Source: Orlajensenia flava
GTDB lineage: Bacteria > Actinomycetota > Actinomycetes > Actinomycetales > Microbacteriaceae
Length of the DNA: 64,000 nt
Assembly (NCBI RefSeq): GCF_004801905.1
Contig: NZ_SSSN01000003.1
Coordinates: 62,001 to 126,000 of the forward strand
Direction of reading: 5' to 3'
How positions within the stretch are numbered: position 1 is the stretch's first letter; each line of letters starts with the position of its first letter. Shown one piece after another: positions 11,743 through 21,241 of the stretch. Both the position numbers and the translations under genes were made by a program. The notes beneath the pieces were generated by a model. The model saw only the letters and a program-made list of their open reading frames with translations, was not told where the DNA came from and made no database searches.

Positions 11743-12801
11743 GTGTCGCGTGTGATCTCCCTCGCCGTCATCCCCGGCGACGGCATCGGCCCTGAAGTGG
11801 TCGCCGAGGCCCTGAACGTCCTCCAGGCGGCGACGGATGGCGGAGACGCCGCTTTCGACACCACGCAATACGCGCTCGGCGCCGCGCGGTACCTCGCCAC
11901 CGGGGACACCCTGACGGACGAGGACCTGGCCGCCGTTTCGCAGCACGACGCGATCCTGCTCGGCGCCGTCGGGGGCACTCCCGGTGATCCGCGCCTGGCG
12001 GGCGCGAACATCGAGCGCGGACTGCTCCTGCGCCTGCGATTCGCCCTCGACCACTACGTGAACCTGCGGCCGTCCGTTCTGTTCCCGTCCGTCCCGAGCC
12101 CGCTCGCGGATCCCGGTGACGTCGACTTCGTGGTCGTCCGCGAGGGCACGGAAGGACCCTACGTCGGAAACGGCGGGGCGATCCGGGTCGGTTCCGCGAA
12201 CGAGGTGGCGAACGAGGTCTCCGTCAACACGGCGTTCGGGGTAGAACGGGTCGTGCGCTACGCGTTCGCCGCGGCATCCGCTCGCCCGCGCAAGAAGCTG
12301 ACGCTCGTGCACAAGACGAACGTGCTGGTCTTCGCCGGCGGCCTCTGGAAGCGCATCGTCGACGAGGTGGCCAGCGAGTTCCCCGACGTCACCGTCGACT
12401 ACCTGCACGTGGACGCCGCGACCATCTTCCTCGTGACGGACCCTGCTAGATTCGACGTCATCGTCACGGACAACCTCTTCGGCGACATCCTCACCGATCT
12501 CGCTGCCGCTATCAGCGGCGGCATCGGCCTCGCAGCCTCCGGCAACATCAACCCGGACGGCCGATTCCCCAGCATGTTCGAGCCGGTGCACGGTTCCGCT
12601 CCCGACATCGCGGGGCAGGGCATCGCCGACCCGACCGCCGCAATCCTCTCCGTCGCCCTCATGCTCGATCACCTCGAGCTCCCCGAGGCGGCCGATCGGG
12701 TTCGCCGCGCGGTCGTCGCCGACGTCGCCGAACGCGGTGAGGGCCATCGATCCACGTCGGAGATCGGCGCAGCCATCGTCGACCGGATCCGCGCACACTA
12801 G
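11743..12801 (+). CDS. leuB: 3-isopropylmalate dehydrogenase
   Basis: This NAD-dependent enzyme oxidises and decarboxylates 3-isopropylmalate to 2-ketoisocaproate, the last pathway-specific step of leucine synthesis. The 352-residue protein shows the beta-decarboxylating dehydrogenase pattern: [11 protein letters not shown] at the N-terminus, [11 protein letters not shown] in the substrate region and [13 protein letters not shown] in the cofactor region. The start is the GTG at 11743; the overlapping ATG at 11741 hits a stop within five codons. AAGGAG lies 5 nt upstream. ilvE follows 22 nt later, so leuB and ilvE probably share a transcript. Confidence 0.97.
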   Translation: MSRVISLAVIPGDGIGPEVVAEALNVLQAATDGGDAAFDTTQYALGAARYLATGDTLTDEDLAAVSQHDAILLGAVGGTPGDPRLAGANIERGLLLRLRFALDHYVNLRPSVLFPSVPSPLADPGDVDFVVVREGTEGPYVGNGGAIRVGSANEVANEVSVNTAFGVERVVRYAFAAASARPRKKLTLVHKTNVLVFAGGLWKRIVDEVASEFPDVTVDYLHVDAATIFLVTDPARFDVIVTDNLFGDILTDLAAAISGGIGLAASGNINPDGRFPSMFEPVHGSAPDIAGQGIADPTAAILSVALMLDHLELPEAADRVRRAVVADVAERGEGHRSTSEIGAAIVDRIRAH

Positions 12802-12823
12802 AGATCTGAAGAAAGAGCACGCC

Positions 12824-13930
12824 ATGACGATCCAGCTTCCCCTCGCGACGCGCGACCTCACCTTCGCCGTCACCCGCAACGAGAACGCCAAGCCCGCCGA
12901 GGAGCGCGAGGCGATCCTGGCCGACCCCGGGTTCGGCAACTACTTCACCGACCACATGGTCGATCTGTGCTGGTCGCAGCACGGTGGTTGGCACCGGCCG
13001 CGCGTCTCGCCGTACGGCCCCATCCAGCTCGACCCCTCGGCGGCCGTCCTCCACTACGCCCAGGAGGTGTTCGAGGGACTCAAGGCCTATCGGCACGCCG
13101 ACGGTTCGATCCGCACCTTCCGGCCATACGAGAACGCGGCGCGCATGCAGCGCTCGGCACGTCGCCTTGCCCTGCCCGAGCTCCCGAGCGAGTACTTCAT
13201 CGAGTCCCTCAAGCAGCTCATCGCGGTCGACGGCGACTGGGTTCCGAGCGCCCCGGAGACGAGCCTCTACCTGCGGCCGTTCATGTTCGCCAAGGAGGCC
13301 TTCCTCGGCGTTCGCCCGGCCAACAAGATCGCGTTCTACGTGATCGCGAGCCCGGCCGGTGCCTACTTCCACGGCGGTGTGAAGCCCGTCAACATCTGGC
13401 TCTCGACCCAGTACGCCCGCGCGGGCAAGGGCGGGACGGGTGCCGCGAAGACCGGTGGCAACTACGCGTCGAGCCTGCTCCCGCAGGCGGAGGCGGCGGA
13501 GCACGGCTGCGCGCAGGTGCTCTTCCTCGACGAGGGTGTCTATCTCGAGGAGCTCGGCGGCATGAACGTCGTGCTCGTCAAGAAGGACGGCACGCTCATC
13601 ACTCCCGAGTCCGACAGCATCCTCGAGGGGATCACGCGTGACTCCCTGCTGCAGCTCGCGGAGGATCGTGGACATCTCGTCGAGCGCCGCCAGGTGAGAA
13701 TCGACGAGTGGCGCGACGGCGCCGCGTCTGGCGAGATCGTCGGTGCGTTCGCGTGCGGAACAGCCGCGGTCGTCACGCCGATCGGACGACTCCTCGCCGA
13801 GGACTTCGAGATCGCGCACGACGGCAACGCGGCGGAGGAGCTCGCCCTGTCGTTGCGTGGCGAGCTCACCGACATCCAGTACGGACGTGCCGAGGACCGC
13901 CACGGATGGATGCTCCGCCTCGACGCGTGA
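12824..13930 (+). CDS. ilvE: Branched-chain amino-acid aminotransferase
   Basis: This PLP-dependent fold-IV transaminase makes leucine, isoleucine and valine from their keto acids using glutamate. The 368-residue protein is the long type of the family. The PLP lysine lies in the GAAKTGGNYASSLLPQ region near residue 210, and EELGGMNVVLV follows with the phosphate-binding region. The ATG at 12824 was chosen because the conserved start MTIQLPLATRDLTF lies there and the open frame upstream belongs to leuB overlap. Together with leuB and ilvDBNC it completes branched-chain synthesis except for leuA, which is not in this window. Confidence 0.96.
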   Translation: MTIQLPLATRDLTFAVTRNENAKPAEEREAILADPGFGNYFTDHMVDLCWSQHGGWHRPRVSPYGPIQLDPSAAVLHYAQEVFEGLKAYRHADGSIRTFRPYENAARMQRSARRLALPELPSEYFIESLKQLIAVDGDWVPSAPETSLYLRPFMFAKEAFLGVRPANKIAFYVIASPAGAYFHGGVKPVNIWLSTQYARAGKGGTGAAKTGGNYASSLLPQAEAAEHGCAQVLFLDEGVYLEELGGMNVVLVKKDGTLITPESDSILEGITRDSLLQLAEDRGHLVERRQVRIDEWRDGAASGEIVGAFACGTAAVVTPIGRLLAEDFEIAHDGNAAEELALSLRGELTDIQYGRAEDRHGWMLRLDA

Positions 13931-14063
13931 GCGGGCATCGAGGAGGGCGAGCCGATGGCCACCGACGACGTCGTCAGCCTCGGCAGGCGACTGATCGCCG
14001 ATTGATCGCCGGCTGATCTCCGACGCCGGAGTCCGACACCCGACCGTGCGCGATGGGCTCGGG

Positions 14064-14069
14064 TAGCGT
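14064..14069 (+). promoter_or_regulatory. -10 box of a leaderless promoter
   Basis: TAGCGT ends 7 nt before the ATG at 14077. This identifies the start of the fumarylacetoacetase-family gene and rules against the in-frame ATG at 14053. Confidence 0.6.
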
Positions 14070-14076
14070 GGTCGAC

Positions 14077-14841
14077 ATGAAGATCGCCCGGTTCAGCCAC
14101 GATTCCCGCATCGCGTTCGGCATCATCGACGACGGCGATCTCGTCGTACTCGGCGGCGATCCGATGTTCGCGGGGTACGAGACGACCGGTGAGCGGATTC
14201 CGCTGGCGGATGCCGCGTTGCTCGCACCGTCGATACCACGCTCCAAGGTCGTCGCGGTCGGACGCAACTACCGCGAGCACGCGGCGGAACTCGGCAACGA
14301 GACCCCCGCCGAGCCGCTGCTCTTCCTCAAGCCCAACACCTCGGTGATCGGCCCCGGCGACACGATCGTGCTGCCCCCGCAGAGCGAGCGCGTCGACTTC
14401 GAGGGTGAGCTGGCGGTGATCATCGGCTCGATCACGAAGAACGTCGCCGAGGCGGACGCGCTGGACCGCGCATTCGGCTACACGGTCGCCAACGACGTCA
14501 CAGCCCGCGACCTGCAGAAGACGGATGGGCAGTGGGCGCGTGCGAAGGGGTTCGACTCGTTCTGTCCGCTGGGCCCGATCATCGACACCGAGCTCGATCT
14601 CGCGTCGGCGACCATCACCACCCGCGTCAACGGCGACCAGAAGCAGCACGCGCCGCTCAGTGACATGGTGTACTCGGTGGCCGCCATCATCGCCTACGCG
14701 TCGAGCGCGTTCACCCTGCTCCCCGGCGACGTCATTCTCACGGGCACGCCCGCGGGCGTGGGACCGATCGTGTCGGGCGACACGGTCGAAGTCGAGGTAT
14801 CGGGCTTGGGCATCCTGTCCAACCCGGTGCTTCGCCGCTGA
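14077..14841 (+). CDS. Fumarylacetoacetate hydrolase family protein
   Basis: This 254-residue protein belongs to the FAH superfamily, whose members hydrolyse or decarboxylate acylpyruvates and related 2-oxo acids using a divalent metal. The core is complete: [13 protein letters not shown], a [11 protein letters not shown] metal-binding segment, the NDVTARDLQ motif and the C-terminal [14 protein letters not shown]. The substrate cannot be read from sequence; acylpyruvase, oxaloacetate decarboxylase or a catabolic hydratase are all possible. It has its own leaderless promoter 146 nt after ilvE and is convergent with an aminotransferase gene. Confidence 0.9.
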   Translation: MKIARFSHDSRIAFGIIDDGDLVVLGGDPMFAGYETTGERIPLADAALLAPSIPRSKVVAVGRNYREHAAELGNETPAEPLLFLKPNTSVIGPGDTIVLPPQSERVDFEGELAVIIGSITKNVAEADALDRAFGYTVANDVTARDLQKTDGQWARAKGFDSFCPLGPIIDTELDLASATITTRVNGDQKQHAPLSDMVYSVAAIIAYASSAFTLLPGDVILTGTPAGVGPIVSGDTVEVEVSGLGILSNPVLRR

Positions 14842-14866
14842 CAGCGCACTCCAGTTGCCGCGATCG

Positions 14867-15913
14867 TCAGCGGCCGAGGGCTTCGAGCGCGGCGCTGACG
14901 TCGTCGGCGTCGTTCCAGAGGTGGAACGCAACGCGTGCACGGCCGGCCCGCCCCGACGCGACGACGCCCGCCGCACCGAGCCGGGCCAGGTCGCGGCCGT
15001 CGGCATCCGGCCACGTGACGATCGCGTGGCCGGGAGCGAGCAGGCCCATTCGCTCGCAGAAGGTGGCCGCCAGACCGGTGACGTGATCGTGGACCGCTGC
15101 GATGTCGAGCGAGCGGAACAGGGCGATGGCCGGCTCGGCGCCGACCCACACCGGCCACGCCGGCGAGACATCGAAGCGCCGGGCATCGGATGCGAGTTGA
15201 ATGTCGGGCCCGTAGCACGACGTCCAGGGATCCTCTCCCGCGTACCAGCCCGTCTGCGTCGGAGCGATCAACGTTTGCAAGTCCTCGGAGATGGTGAGGA
15301 AGGATGCTCCGCGCGGCGCGCACAACCACTTGTAGCTGTGGCAGAGCGTCGCGTCGAAGACGGAGGCGTCGACCGGAAGCCAGCCGACGGCCTGAGTGGC
15401 ATCGCAGAGCGTCCGCGCGTCATGGGCTCGTGCGGCAGCGGTAATGGCGCCAACGTCAGCGATCGCACCGGTGGCGGATTGGACGAGGGAGAACGCGACC
15501 AGCCAGGTGTCCTCGCGGATCTCGGAAGCCAGGGCGTCCAGGCTCACCTGTCGGACGCGGACCCCTCGTCCCTCCTGGCTGAGAAAGGGGAACACGATCG
15601 AGCTGAAGTCCCCCTCGACGCAGAGCACCTCGGCACCGTCCGGAATGCTCGCGGCGATGACGGCGGCCTGAGCGGACGTCTGCGAGCCGATCGCCACACG
15701 GCTGGACTCGACGCCGACGAGCGCTGCGTAGTCGGCCCGGACCCGCTCGACGGTGTCGGTGTAGGACGCGGCGGATGCGCGCCCGCGCGCCCAGTCCTCC
15801 GCATCAGCGCGCATCGCCTCGAGGGTCGCCGGGATGGGCAGGCCCAGCGTGCAGGCGGCGAGGTAGCCCGATCGGCCGCGGAAGAGTCGGCGCGCGTCGG
15901 CGATGGTCGTCAT
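14867..15913 (-). CDS. Class V aminotransferase (PLP-dependent)
   Basis: This 348-residue protein has the fold-I class V architecture (cysteine desulfurase, kynureninase, isopenicillin-N epimerase group). The likely PLP lysine is in CHSYKWLCAPRG near residue 218, preceded by LCDATQAVGWLPVD, which provides the cofactor-contacting aspartate. There is no desulfurase active-site Cys loop, so it is probably an epimerase/lyase-like member of unknown substrate. It is divergent from a LysR regulator with an 81-bp shared region holding a palindromic operator, so it is the likely target of that regulator. Confidence 0.85.
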   Translation of the reverse strand: MTTIADARRLFRGRSGYLAACTLGLPIPATLEAMRADAEDWARGRASAASYTDTVERVRADYAALVGVESSRVAIGSQTSAQAAVIAASIPDGAEVLCVEGDFSSIVFPFLSQEGRGVRVRQVSLDALASEIREDTWLVAFSLVQSATGAIADVGAITAAARAHDARTLCDATQAVGWLPVDASVFDATLCHSYKWLCAPRGASFLTISEDLQTLIAPTQTGWYAGEDPWTSCYGPDIQLASDARRFDVSPAWPVWVGAEPAIALFRSLDIAAVHDHVTGLAATFCERMGLLAPGHAIVTWPDADGRDLARLGAAGVVASGRAGRARVAFHLWNDADDVSAALEALGR

Positions 15914-15969
15914 CCGTCCATCGTCGTCAGCAGGTACTCATAGGACAACAGCCAGTGTCGAATGGATCA

Positions 15970-15988
15970 CATAACGAGCGCTTATGAT
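15970..15988 (+). promoter_or_regulatory. LysR-type operator overlapping the lysR -10 box
   Basis: CATAA at 15970-15974 and TTATG at 15982-15986 form a perfect inverted repeat around a 7-nt spacer and contain the T-N11-A signature of LysR boxes (T15972, A15984). The right half overlaps TATGAT (15983-15988), a consensus-like -10 ending 6 nt before the lysR ATG. Binding here would repress lysR and could activate the divergent aminotransferase. Confidence 0.6.
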
Positions 15989-15994
15989 CTCTGC

Positions 15995-16936
15995 ATGGGC
16001 CTGGACGATCTCGAAGTCGATTCGCACTCCCTGCGCGTGGTGCTCGCGATCGCCGAACTCGGATCGATCACCGCCGCCGCGACGCGGCTGGGATACAGCC
16101 AGCCCGCCCTCAGCCAGCACCTCCGGCGCCTCGAGTCCCGCATCGGCATGCCGGTCGTCGAGCGGGCCGGTCGTTCCGTGCGCCTCACGGACGCCGGGCA
16201 GGTGCTCGCCCGGCACGCGAGCGTGGTGACGAACGCCCTCGACGCCGCGGCGGGGGAGATCGCCGAGCTCCAGGGACTCCGGTCCGGCCGGGTGCGGGTC
16301 GCCGCCTTCCCATCGGCATCCGCCACCATCGTTCCGCGCCTGCTCGCGGGCATGACCATTCGGCATCCCGGCGTGCAGCTGAGTTATCTGGAGGCCGAGC
16401 CGCCCGAGGCGATTGCCGCCGTTCGCGAGAATCGGGCCGACATCGCGCTCACGTTCAGCTACCCCGGTGACCGCAACGACCCGCACACCGAGAGCGCACG
16501 GGGGCTCGCGGTGAGGGCCATCGGTCGCGAGCCCGTGCTGGTCGTGCTTCCGGCCGGACATCCGCAGGCGTCGTCCACAGCGGTGGACATGGCTGCACTC
16601 GGCAACGAGAGCTGGATCGCCGGCTGCCCGCGCTGCCGCGGCCATCTCGTCGAGGTCTGCGATGTCGGCGGCTACGCACCGCGCATCGGTTACGAGACCG
16701 ACAACTTCATCGCCGTGCTCAACATGGTCTCCGCCGGTCTGGGAGCGGCGATGCTGCCGCGGCTGGCGATCGCGTCGGCCCGGGTGCCCGCCGACGTCGT
16801 GGCACTCCCCACCACCCACGAGGATCACCGAACGGTGCACGTGGTGACCGCCGACGGCGCCGAACGAATTCCCGCGGTCCGCGCCACGCTGGGCGTGCTC
16901 TCCGGTCTCGACCGCCTGATGGGCGACGCAGCATAA
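15995..16936 (+). CDS. LysR-family transcriptional regulator
   Basis: This 313-residue regulator has an N-terminal winged helix (SLRVVLAIAELGSITAAATRLGYSQPALSQHLRRLE, written in parts: recognition helix about TRLGYSQPALSQHL) and a C-terminal effector-binding domain from about residue 90. The ATG at 15995 is preferred over the in-frame ATG at 15962 because TATGAT lies 6 nt upstream and the LysR helix-turn-helix usually starts close to the N-terminus. It is divergent from the class V aminotransferase, the classic arrangement for a LysR regulator and its target. The inducer is unknown. Confidence 0.9.
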   Translation: MGLDDLEVDSHSLRVVLAIAELGSITAAATRLGYSQPALSQHLRRLESRIGMPVVERAGRSVRLTDAGQVLARHASVVTNALDAAAGEIAELQGLRSGRVRVAAFPSASATIVPRLLAGMTIRHPGVQLSYLEAEPPEAIAAVRENRADIALTFSYPGDRNDPHTESARGLAVRAIGREPVLVVLPAGHPQASSTAVDMAALGNESWIAGCPRCRGHLVEVCDVGGYAPRIGYETDNFIAVLNMVSAGLGAAMLPRLAIASARVPADVVALPTTHEDHRTVHVVTADGAERIPAVRATLGVLSGLDRLMGDAA

Positions 16937-16943
16937 TGAAGGC

Positions 16944-17381
16944 GTGAGATCCCTCGGCCGCGATGGTGAATGGAAATGGGCCGACGGATTCCCGTGGCTT
17001 TACCTGGTGTGGGGGCTGGCAGCCGGAGCCGCCGTCATTGTGTACGCGCTGCTCCCGTCGGAGTCCGTCGTGCCTCACCTTGTATTGTTCGCCGCCATGG
17101 TGCCGGCCGGCATGTTCATCGTCCGGCGAATCACGAACGTCCCCGCATCCACGAGCCGATATCGGTGGAAGATCGCGTGGCTCGTCGCCGTCGGCGTGCT
17201 GATGTTCGGTGGCATCTTTCTGGCCGGAACCGTCGGCCACGGCGGGGGTGCGTTCTGGCTGTCGTGCGTCGCGGCCATCCTGCTTCTCCTCGTGGTGAGC
17301 AGCGGCGCGTGGTTCGTCGACGGGGATCTGCTCCACGAGGCTGCCGCCGATCCGGAACTCCCTCCGCCGCTAGCGGGCTGA
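16944..17381 (+). CDS. Hypothetical membrane protein (145 aa)
   Basis: This 145-residue protein has four predicted membrane segments (about residues 17-37, 42-60, 73-95 and 102-122) and a short acidic, proline-rich tail. No motif or family is recognised. The GTG at 16944 follows CATAAT (16932-16937) by 6 nt, a leaderless-type promoter that overlaps the lysR stop codon, so the gene may be transcribed on its own as well as with lysR. gltX begins 34 nt downstream with its own -10 box. Confidence 0.65.
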   Translation: MRSLGRDGEWKWADGFPWLYLVWGLAAGAAVIVYALLPSESVVPHLVLFAAMVPAGMFIVRRITNVPASTSRYRWKIAWLVAVGVLMFGGIFLAGTVGHGGGAFWLSCVAAILLLLVVSSGAWFVDGDLLHEAAADPELPPPLAG

Positions 17382-17415
17382 GCGGCCAGCGGCGTCGCGG
17401 ATAGGATTGACGGCG

Positions 17416-18930
17416 ATGTCTGACAGCGCTCACCCCTTCTCCATGGCCACTGGCAGCGACGTCCGCGTGCGCTTCTGCCCATCCCCGACGGGCACGCCGC
17501 ACGTGGGCCTCATCCGTACCGCCCTGTTCAACTGGGCCTATGCGCGCCACACCGGCGGAAAGATGATCTTCCGCATCGAGGACACGGATGCCGCCCGCGA
17601 CAGCGAGGAGAGCTACGAGCAGATCATCGACGCACTCACCTGGCTGCGGCTCGACTGGGATGAGGGCGTCGGCGTCGGCGGACCGCACGAACCCTACCGC
17701 CAGTCGCAGCGCACGGAGATCTACGCCGACGTCATCGAGCGGCTGAAGGCCTCCGGTCACGTCTACGAGAGCTACTCGAACGCCGAGGAGATCGACGCGC
17801 GCAACGAGGCAGCCGGTCGCCGCAAGCAGCTCGGCTACGACAACTTCGACCGCGATCTCACCGACGAGCAGCGTGCGGCCTTCCGCGAGGAGGGCCGTCA
17901 GCCCGCGCTGCGATTGCGGGTTCCGGATGACGACCTGTCCTTCGATGACCTGGTGCGCGGCGAGATCACCTTTCCCGCCGGGTCGTTCAGCGACTTCGTC
18001 GTCGTGCGGCCGAACGGCGCGCCGCTCTACACGCTCGTGAACCCAGTCGACGACGCCATCATGCAGATCACCCACGTGCTGCGCGGAGAGGACCTGCTCT
18101 CCTCGACGCCACGGCAGATCGCCCTCTACCACGCGCTCATCGACATCGGCATCACGACCTTCGTGCCCCGGTTCGGCCACCTGCCGTACGTGACGGGGGA
18201 GGGAAACCGCAAGCTCTCGAAGCGCGACCCCGAGTCCAACCTGTTCCACCACCGCGATCGCGGCTTCATCCCCGAGGGCCTGGTCAACTACCTCGCCCTC
18301 CTCGGCTGGTCTCTCACCCACGACCGCGATGTGTTCTCCATCGACGAGATGGTCGCGGCCTTCGACGTCGAGGACGTGAACCCCAACCCGGCCCGCTTCG
18401 ACGTGAAGAAGGCCGAGTCCATCAACGGAGACCACATCCGTCTGCTTGCTCCGGCCGACTTCGCAGCCCGTACCGTCCGCTACCTCGCCGCCGCTGGCGT
18501 GCTGGCGGAACCGATCTCGCCGGCACACGAGGCGGTGCTCGCCGAGGCGGCGCCCCTCGTGCAGGAGCGCATCGCCCTGCTGGGCGAGGCCCCGGGCATG
18601 CTCGGCTTCCTCTTCACGGATGCCGCATCCCTCGTCGTCGACCCCGACGCACGCGCCGGCCTCCCCGCTGACTCGGCTGTCGTGCTGTCCGCATCCGTCG
18701 ACGCCCTCGAACGCATTCCCGCGCTGGAATGGACCCACGACGTGATCCAAGAGGCGCTGTCCGCCGCTCTCATCGACGGCCTCGGACTCAAGCCGCGCGT
18801 CGCGTACACCCCGCTGCGGGTCGCTGTCTCGGGCCGACGCGTCTCTCCGCCGCTGTTCGAGTCGATGCAGATCCTGGGGCAGGTCGAGACCATCGCACGG
18901 CTGCGCAGATTCGAGTCGCCGGAGGCCTGA
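17416..18930 (+). CDS. gltX: Glutamyl-tRNA synthetase
   Basis: This class I synthetase charges tRNA-Glu (and in many actinobacteria also tRNA-Gln, later amidated by GatCAB). The 504-residue protein has the HIGH-type motif SPTGTPHVG near residue 21 and the KMSKS-type motif KLSKRD near residue 266. The ATG at 17416 follows TAGGAT (17402-17407) by 8 nt, so the transcript may be leaderless. A tRNA-Gln gene lies 91 nt downstream, fitting a non-discriminating enzyme, although discrimination cannot be decided from sequence by eye. Confidence 0.96.
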   Translation: MSDSAHPFSMATGSDVRVRFCPSPTGTPHVGLIRTALFNWAYARHTGGKMIFRIEDTDAARDSEESYEQIIDALTWLRLDWDEGVGVGGPHEPYRQSQRTEIYADVIERLKASGHVYESYSNAEEIDARNEAAGRRKQLGYDNFDRDLTDEQRAAFREEGRQPALRLRVPDDDLSFDDLVRGEITFPAGSFSDFVVVRPNGAPLYTLVNPVDDAIMQITHVLRGEDLLSSTPRQIALYHALIDIGITTFVPRFGHLPYVTGEGNRKLSKRDPESNLFHHRDRGFIPEGLVNYLALLGWSLTHDRDVFSIDEMVAAFDVEDVNPNPARFDVKKAESINGDHIRLLAPADFAARTVRYLAAAGVLAEPISPAHEAVLAEAAPLVQERIALLGEAPGMLGFLFTDAASLVVDPDARAGLPADSAVVLSASVDALERIPALEWTHDVIQEALSAALIDGLGLKPRVAYTPLRVAVSGRRVSPPLFESMQILGQVETIARLRRFESPEA

Positions 18931-18958
18931 GTCGCCGCGCGGCCGAGGGCCGCTCAGT

Positions 18959-18988
18959 TTGGAGAGGGGCCGGGCGGTGGGCTAGAGT
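18959..18988 (+). promoter_or_regulatory. Promoter of tRNA-Gln
   Basis: TTGGAG (18959-18964) and TAGAGT (18983-18988) are separated by 18 bp, a housekeeping-sigma spacing, with the predicted start about 27 nt before the mature tRNA 5' end. Confidence 0.55.
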
Positions 18989-19021
18989 TGCATGTCGGCC
19001 GGGGGTTCGCCTCCGAACCGG

Positions 19022-19093
19022 TGGGGTATGGTGTAATTGGCAACACGGCGGTTTCTGGTACCGTTGTTCTTGGTTCGAGTCCAGGTACCCCAG
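19022..19093 (+). tRNA. tRNA-Gln (anticodon CTG)
   Basis: The 72-nt gene folds as a cloverleaf: acceptor arms TGGGGTA (19022-19028) and TACCCCA (19086-19092) with discriminator G, a D-arm with GTAATTGG, anticodon loop TTCTGGT with anticodon CTG, and the T-loop GGTTCGAGTCC. CCA is not encoded. A factor-independent terminator follows immediately. Confidence 0.95.
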
Positions 19094-19100
19094 CTCGAAA

Positions 19101-19123
19101 AGCCCGATCATCGGGCTTTTTTT
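19101..19123 (+). terminator. Factor-independent terminator of tRNA-Gln
   Basis: AGCCCGA (19101-19107) pairs with TCGGGCT (19111-19117) around a 3-nt loop, followed by an uninterrupted run of T to 19123. Confidence 0.92.
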
Positions 19124-19206
19124 GTGTCCGGATTGCAAACTTTTCCCTTCTCGTCCCCTCGCGGTAGGCCGGTCGATGCGTGAGCGGGCAGCCGGGGACC
19201 AGCCGG

Positions 19207-20145
19207 TCAGAGGGGCAGCGGCACCCCGGTGAGTTGTTGGGTGAGGTTCCACATGCGTGCTGCGTCTTCGGAGCTTCGCAGGCGGGAGAACAGCGGCCGC
19301 TCGGCGGGTGGTCCGCCGAGTCCGCCGATGCCCGTGGGTCCGAAGAGCTTGCCGCCTTGGTCGCCCGGTGCGGTGGCTGCCATCAGTGCGGGAAGCCCAG
19401 CGGATGCGACGGTGCCCATGATGCCCATCCGCGAGAGCGTGCTGACCACGCGGCGCCCGGAAGTGGGCTTTTCTCGGCCGATCTCGGGCCGAGCGGCGAG
19501 GAGACTCGTGGGAGCCACTCCCGGGTGTGACAGATTGGCGGCTATGCCCCAGTTTCCGGCCGTACTGCGCCGGTTGAGCTCCAGCCCGAACAGGCCGAAT
19601 GCGATCTTCGACGCCGAGTAGGCGCTCGCGCCCTTGTACGAGTGCTCCCAGTTCGGGTCGTCCCAGTTCACCGCGCCCTGGTTGGCGGCGATGCTGATCT
19701 GGAGGGTGATCCGGGCTCGGCCGCTGCGGAGCAGTGGAAGAAGGTGTCCGATGAGGGCGGCGTGGCCGAGGTGGTTCGTGCCGAACTGCAGTTCGAATCC
19801 ATCCGCGGTGGTCTGCCGGGTGGGCGGTGTCATGACTCCCGCGTTGCCGATGAAGATGTGGATCAGGTCGCCCTCGACCAGCAGGGTTTCGCCCAATTCC
19901 GCGACGGAGTCGAGCGAGGAGAGGTCGAGGGAACGCAGCGACACGGTCGCTTGCGGCGATCGGTCGAGGATGGTCTTCAGGGCCGCCTCGCCTTTGCGGC
20001 GGTTGCGGACGGGTAGTACGAGCTCTGCGCCAGCAGCCGCGAGGCCGGACGCGATGACGAGTCCTATTCCGTCGCTGCCGCCGGTCAGGACGACACGTTT
20101 GCCCGCCAGGTCGGGAACGGTGATGTCGATGGGTCGGCGTGCCAT
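19207..20145 (-). CDS. Short-chain dehydrogenase/reductase (SDR)
   Basis: This 312-residue NAD(P)-dependent oxidoreductase has the Rossmann motif TGGSDGIG near residue 22, the NAG motif near residue 99 and the catalytic YSASK near residue 173. The extra C-terminal length relative to 250-residue classical SDRs resembles the WW-oxidoreductase/retinol dehydrogenase-like subgroup often annotated simply as SDR. The start has GAAGGAG upstream. It is divergent from an MmyB-type regulator, an arrangement that recurs in actinobacteria, so it is probably under that regulator's control. The substrate is unknown. Confidence 0.9.
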   Translation of the reverse strand: MARRPIDITVPDLAGKRVVLTGGSDGIGLVIASGLAAAGAELVLPVRNRRKGEAALKTILDRSPQATVSLRSLDLSSLDSVAELGETLLVEGDLIHIFIGNAGVMTPPTRQTTADGFELQFGTNHLGHAALIGHLLPLLRSGRARITLQISIAANQGAVNWDDPNWEHSYKGASAYSASKIAFGLFGLELNRRSTAGNWGIAANLSHPGVAPTSLLAARPEIGREKPTSGRRVVSTLSRMGIMGTVASAGLPALMAATAPGDQGGKLFGPTGIGGLGGPPAERPLFSRLRSSEDAARMWNLTQQLTGVPLPL

Positions 20146-20198
20146 GGTGGCTGCTCCTTCGAAAGTTCGTCGGCTGCTTGACGCTACTCAGCATGCGT

Positions 20199-20267
20199 CG
20201 TCCACGGGAATGTATCCACGGCCTGACGATCCGCGGATATCGACTTTCGTCGACGGGCGGATTGACA
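20199..20267. promoter_or_regulatory. Divergent SDR / regulator control region
   Basis: The region holds a perfect TTGACA at 20262-20267 toward the regulator, a direct repeat TCCACGG (20201-20207 and 20215-20221, 14 bp apart, more than one helical turn) and an inverted repeat TCGAC-TTTC-GTCGA around 20240-20254. These are plausible operator sites for the adjacent MmyB-like regulator; no matching -10 box is certain. Confidence 0.35.
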
Positions 20268-20317
20268 AGCAGTGGATGAGAATGTCGTGTCGCAGTAGAA
20301 ACGAACGGGAGGACAGG

Positions 20318-21166
20318 ATGCGCAGGGAGATCGATCGTGACGGGCTGGCACAGTTTCTGCGCCACCGTCGACAAGCGCTGCAGCCCGAAGACGTCGGCCT
20401 CCCGCGCGGTCCGAGACGCCGCACTGACGGGCTCCGCCGTGAGGAGATCGCCGCGCTGTGTCATATGTCGACGGACTACTACGCCCGACTTGAACGGGGT
20501 GGCGGGCCGCAGCCATCGGAGCAGATGATCGCCTCGATCGCCCAGGGTCTGCACCTCGGGCTCACCGAACGCAATCACCTGTTTCGGCTCGCCGGGCACG
20601 CTCCGCCGACCCGTGGCGCATCTGCGGAGCTGCACATCGCTCCGGGATTGGTTCGGATCCTGGATCGTCTCGCGGACACGCCGGCCGAGATCGTGACAGA
20701 ACTCGGCGAGACTCTGATGCAGACCCCGATGGGTGTCGCGCTCACCGGTGATCAGACCGGGTATCACGGGCCCGCGCGGAGCATCGGCTACCGGTGGTTC
20801 ACCGACCCCGCCACACGAGCTCGGTATCTGCCCGAGGATCACGACCAGCTCTCCCGTGTGTACGCGTCAGGGCTGCGTGAGATCGCCGCCAAGCGTGGGC
20901 CCCAGTCGCGGGCAGCCCACCTCGTTGAACGCCTACGGGATGAGAGTGAGCTGTTCCGCGCCTACTGGGATCGCCACGAGGTCGGTGTGCGGCCAGCGTC
21001 CGGCAAACGCTTCGTGCATCCTGAAGTGGGACTGCTCGACCTCGATTGCCAGACTCTCCAAGACCTCGACCAGTCGCATCTGCTCCTGGTCTACACGGCA
21101 ACACCTGGCAGCGAAAGCCACGAGAAGCTGCGACTCCTTTCTGTCATCGGAGCCTCATTGACCTGA
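20318..21166 (+). CDS. XRE/MmyB-like helix-turn-helix regulator
   Basis: This 282-residue protein has an N-terminal XRE-type HTH (residues about 6-75, with TDGLRREEIAALCHMSTDYYARLERG) and a C-terminal MmyB-like ligand-binding domain containing the AxYLPEDH and ELFRAYWDRHEV segments typical of that family. Family members often bind fatty acid-type ligands and regulate a divergent SDR gene. The ATG at 20318 has GGGAGGA at 20308-20314. Its codon use is less G/C-biased than that of the neighbouring housekeeping genes, hinting at recent acquisition together with the SDR. Confidence 0.9.
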   Translation: MRREIDRDGLAQFLRHRRQALQPEDVGLPRGPRRRTDGLRREEIAALCHMSTDYYARLERGGGPQPSEQMIASIAQGLHLGLTERNHLFRLAGHAPPTRGASAELHIAPGLVRILDRLADTPAEIVTELGETLMQTPMGVALTGDQTGYHGPARSIGYRWFTDPATRARYLPEDHDQLSRVYASGLREIAAKRGPQSRAAHLVERLRDESELFRAYWDRHEVGVRPASGKRFVHPEVGLLDLDCQTLQDLDQSHLLLVYTATPGSESHEKLRLLSVIGASLT

Positions 21167-21241
21167 GCGGCGAGCGGGCTCGCGTGCCAGGGCTCTGATC
21201 AGGATCGCCTCGACACAGCGGCCGGTAACCTCATCAGCCCC

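Noticed and set aside
13955-14005. A 16-residue frame MATDDVVSLGRRLIAD after ilvE, with GAGGAGG upstream
   Set aside because: Too short and without neighbours that need it; the following promoter TAGCGT at 14064 is a better explanation of the spacer. Possible vestige only.
19022-19093. tRNA-Gln as an integration site for the SDR islet
   Set aside because: I looked for a duplicate of the tRNA 3' end downstream and found none; no integrase is present.
20262-20267. TTGACA as a definite regulator promoter
   Set aside because: No acceptable -10 box was found at 16-19 bp, so the promoter is reported only as a control region.
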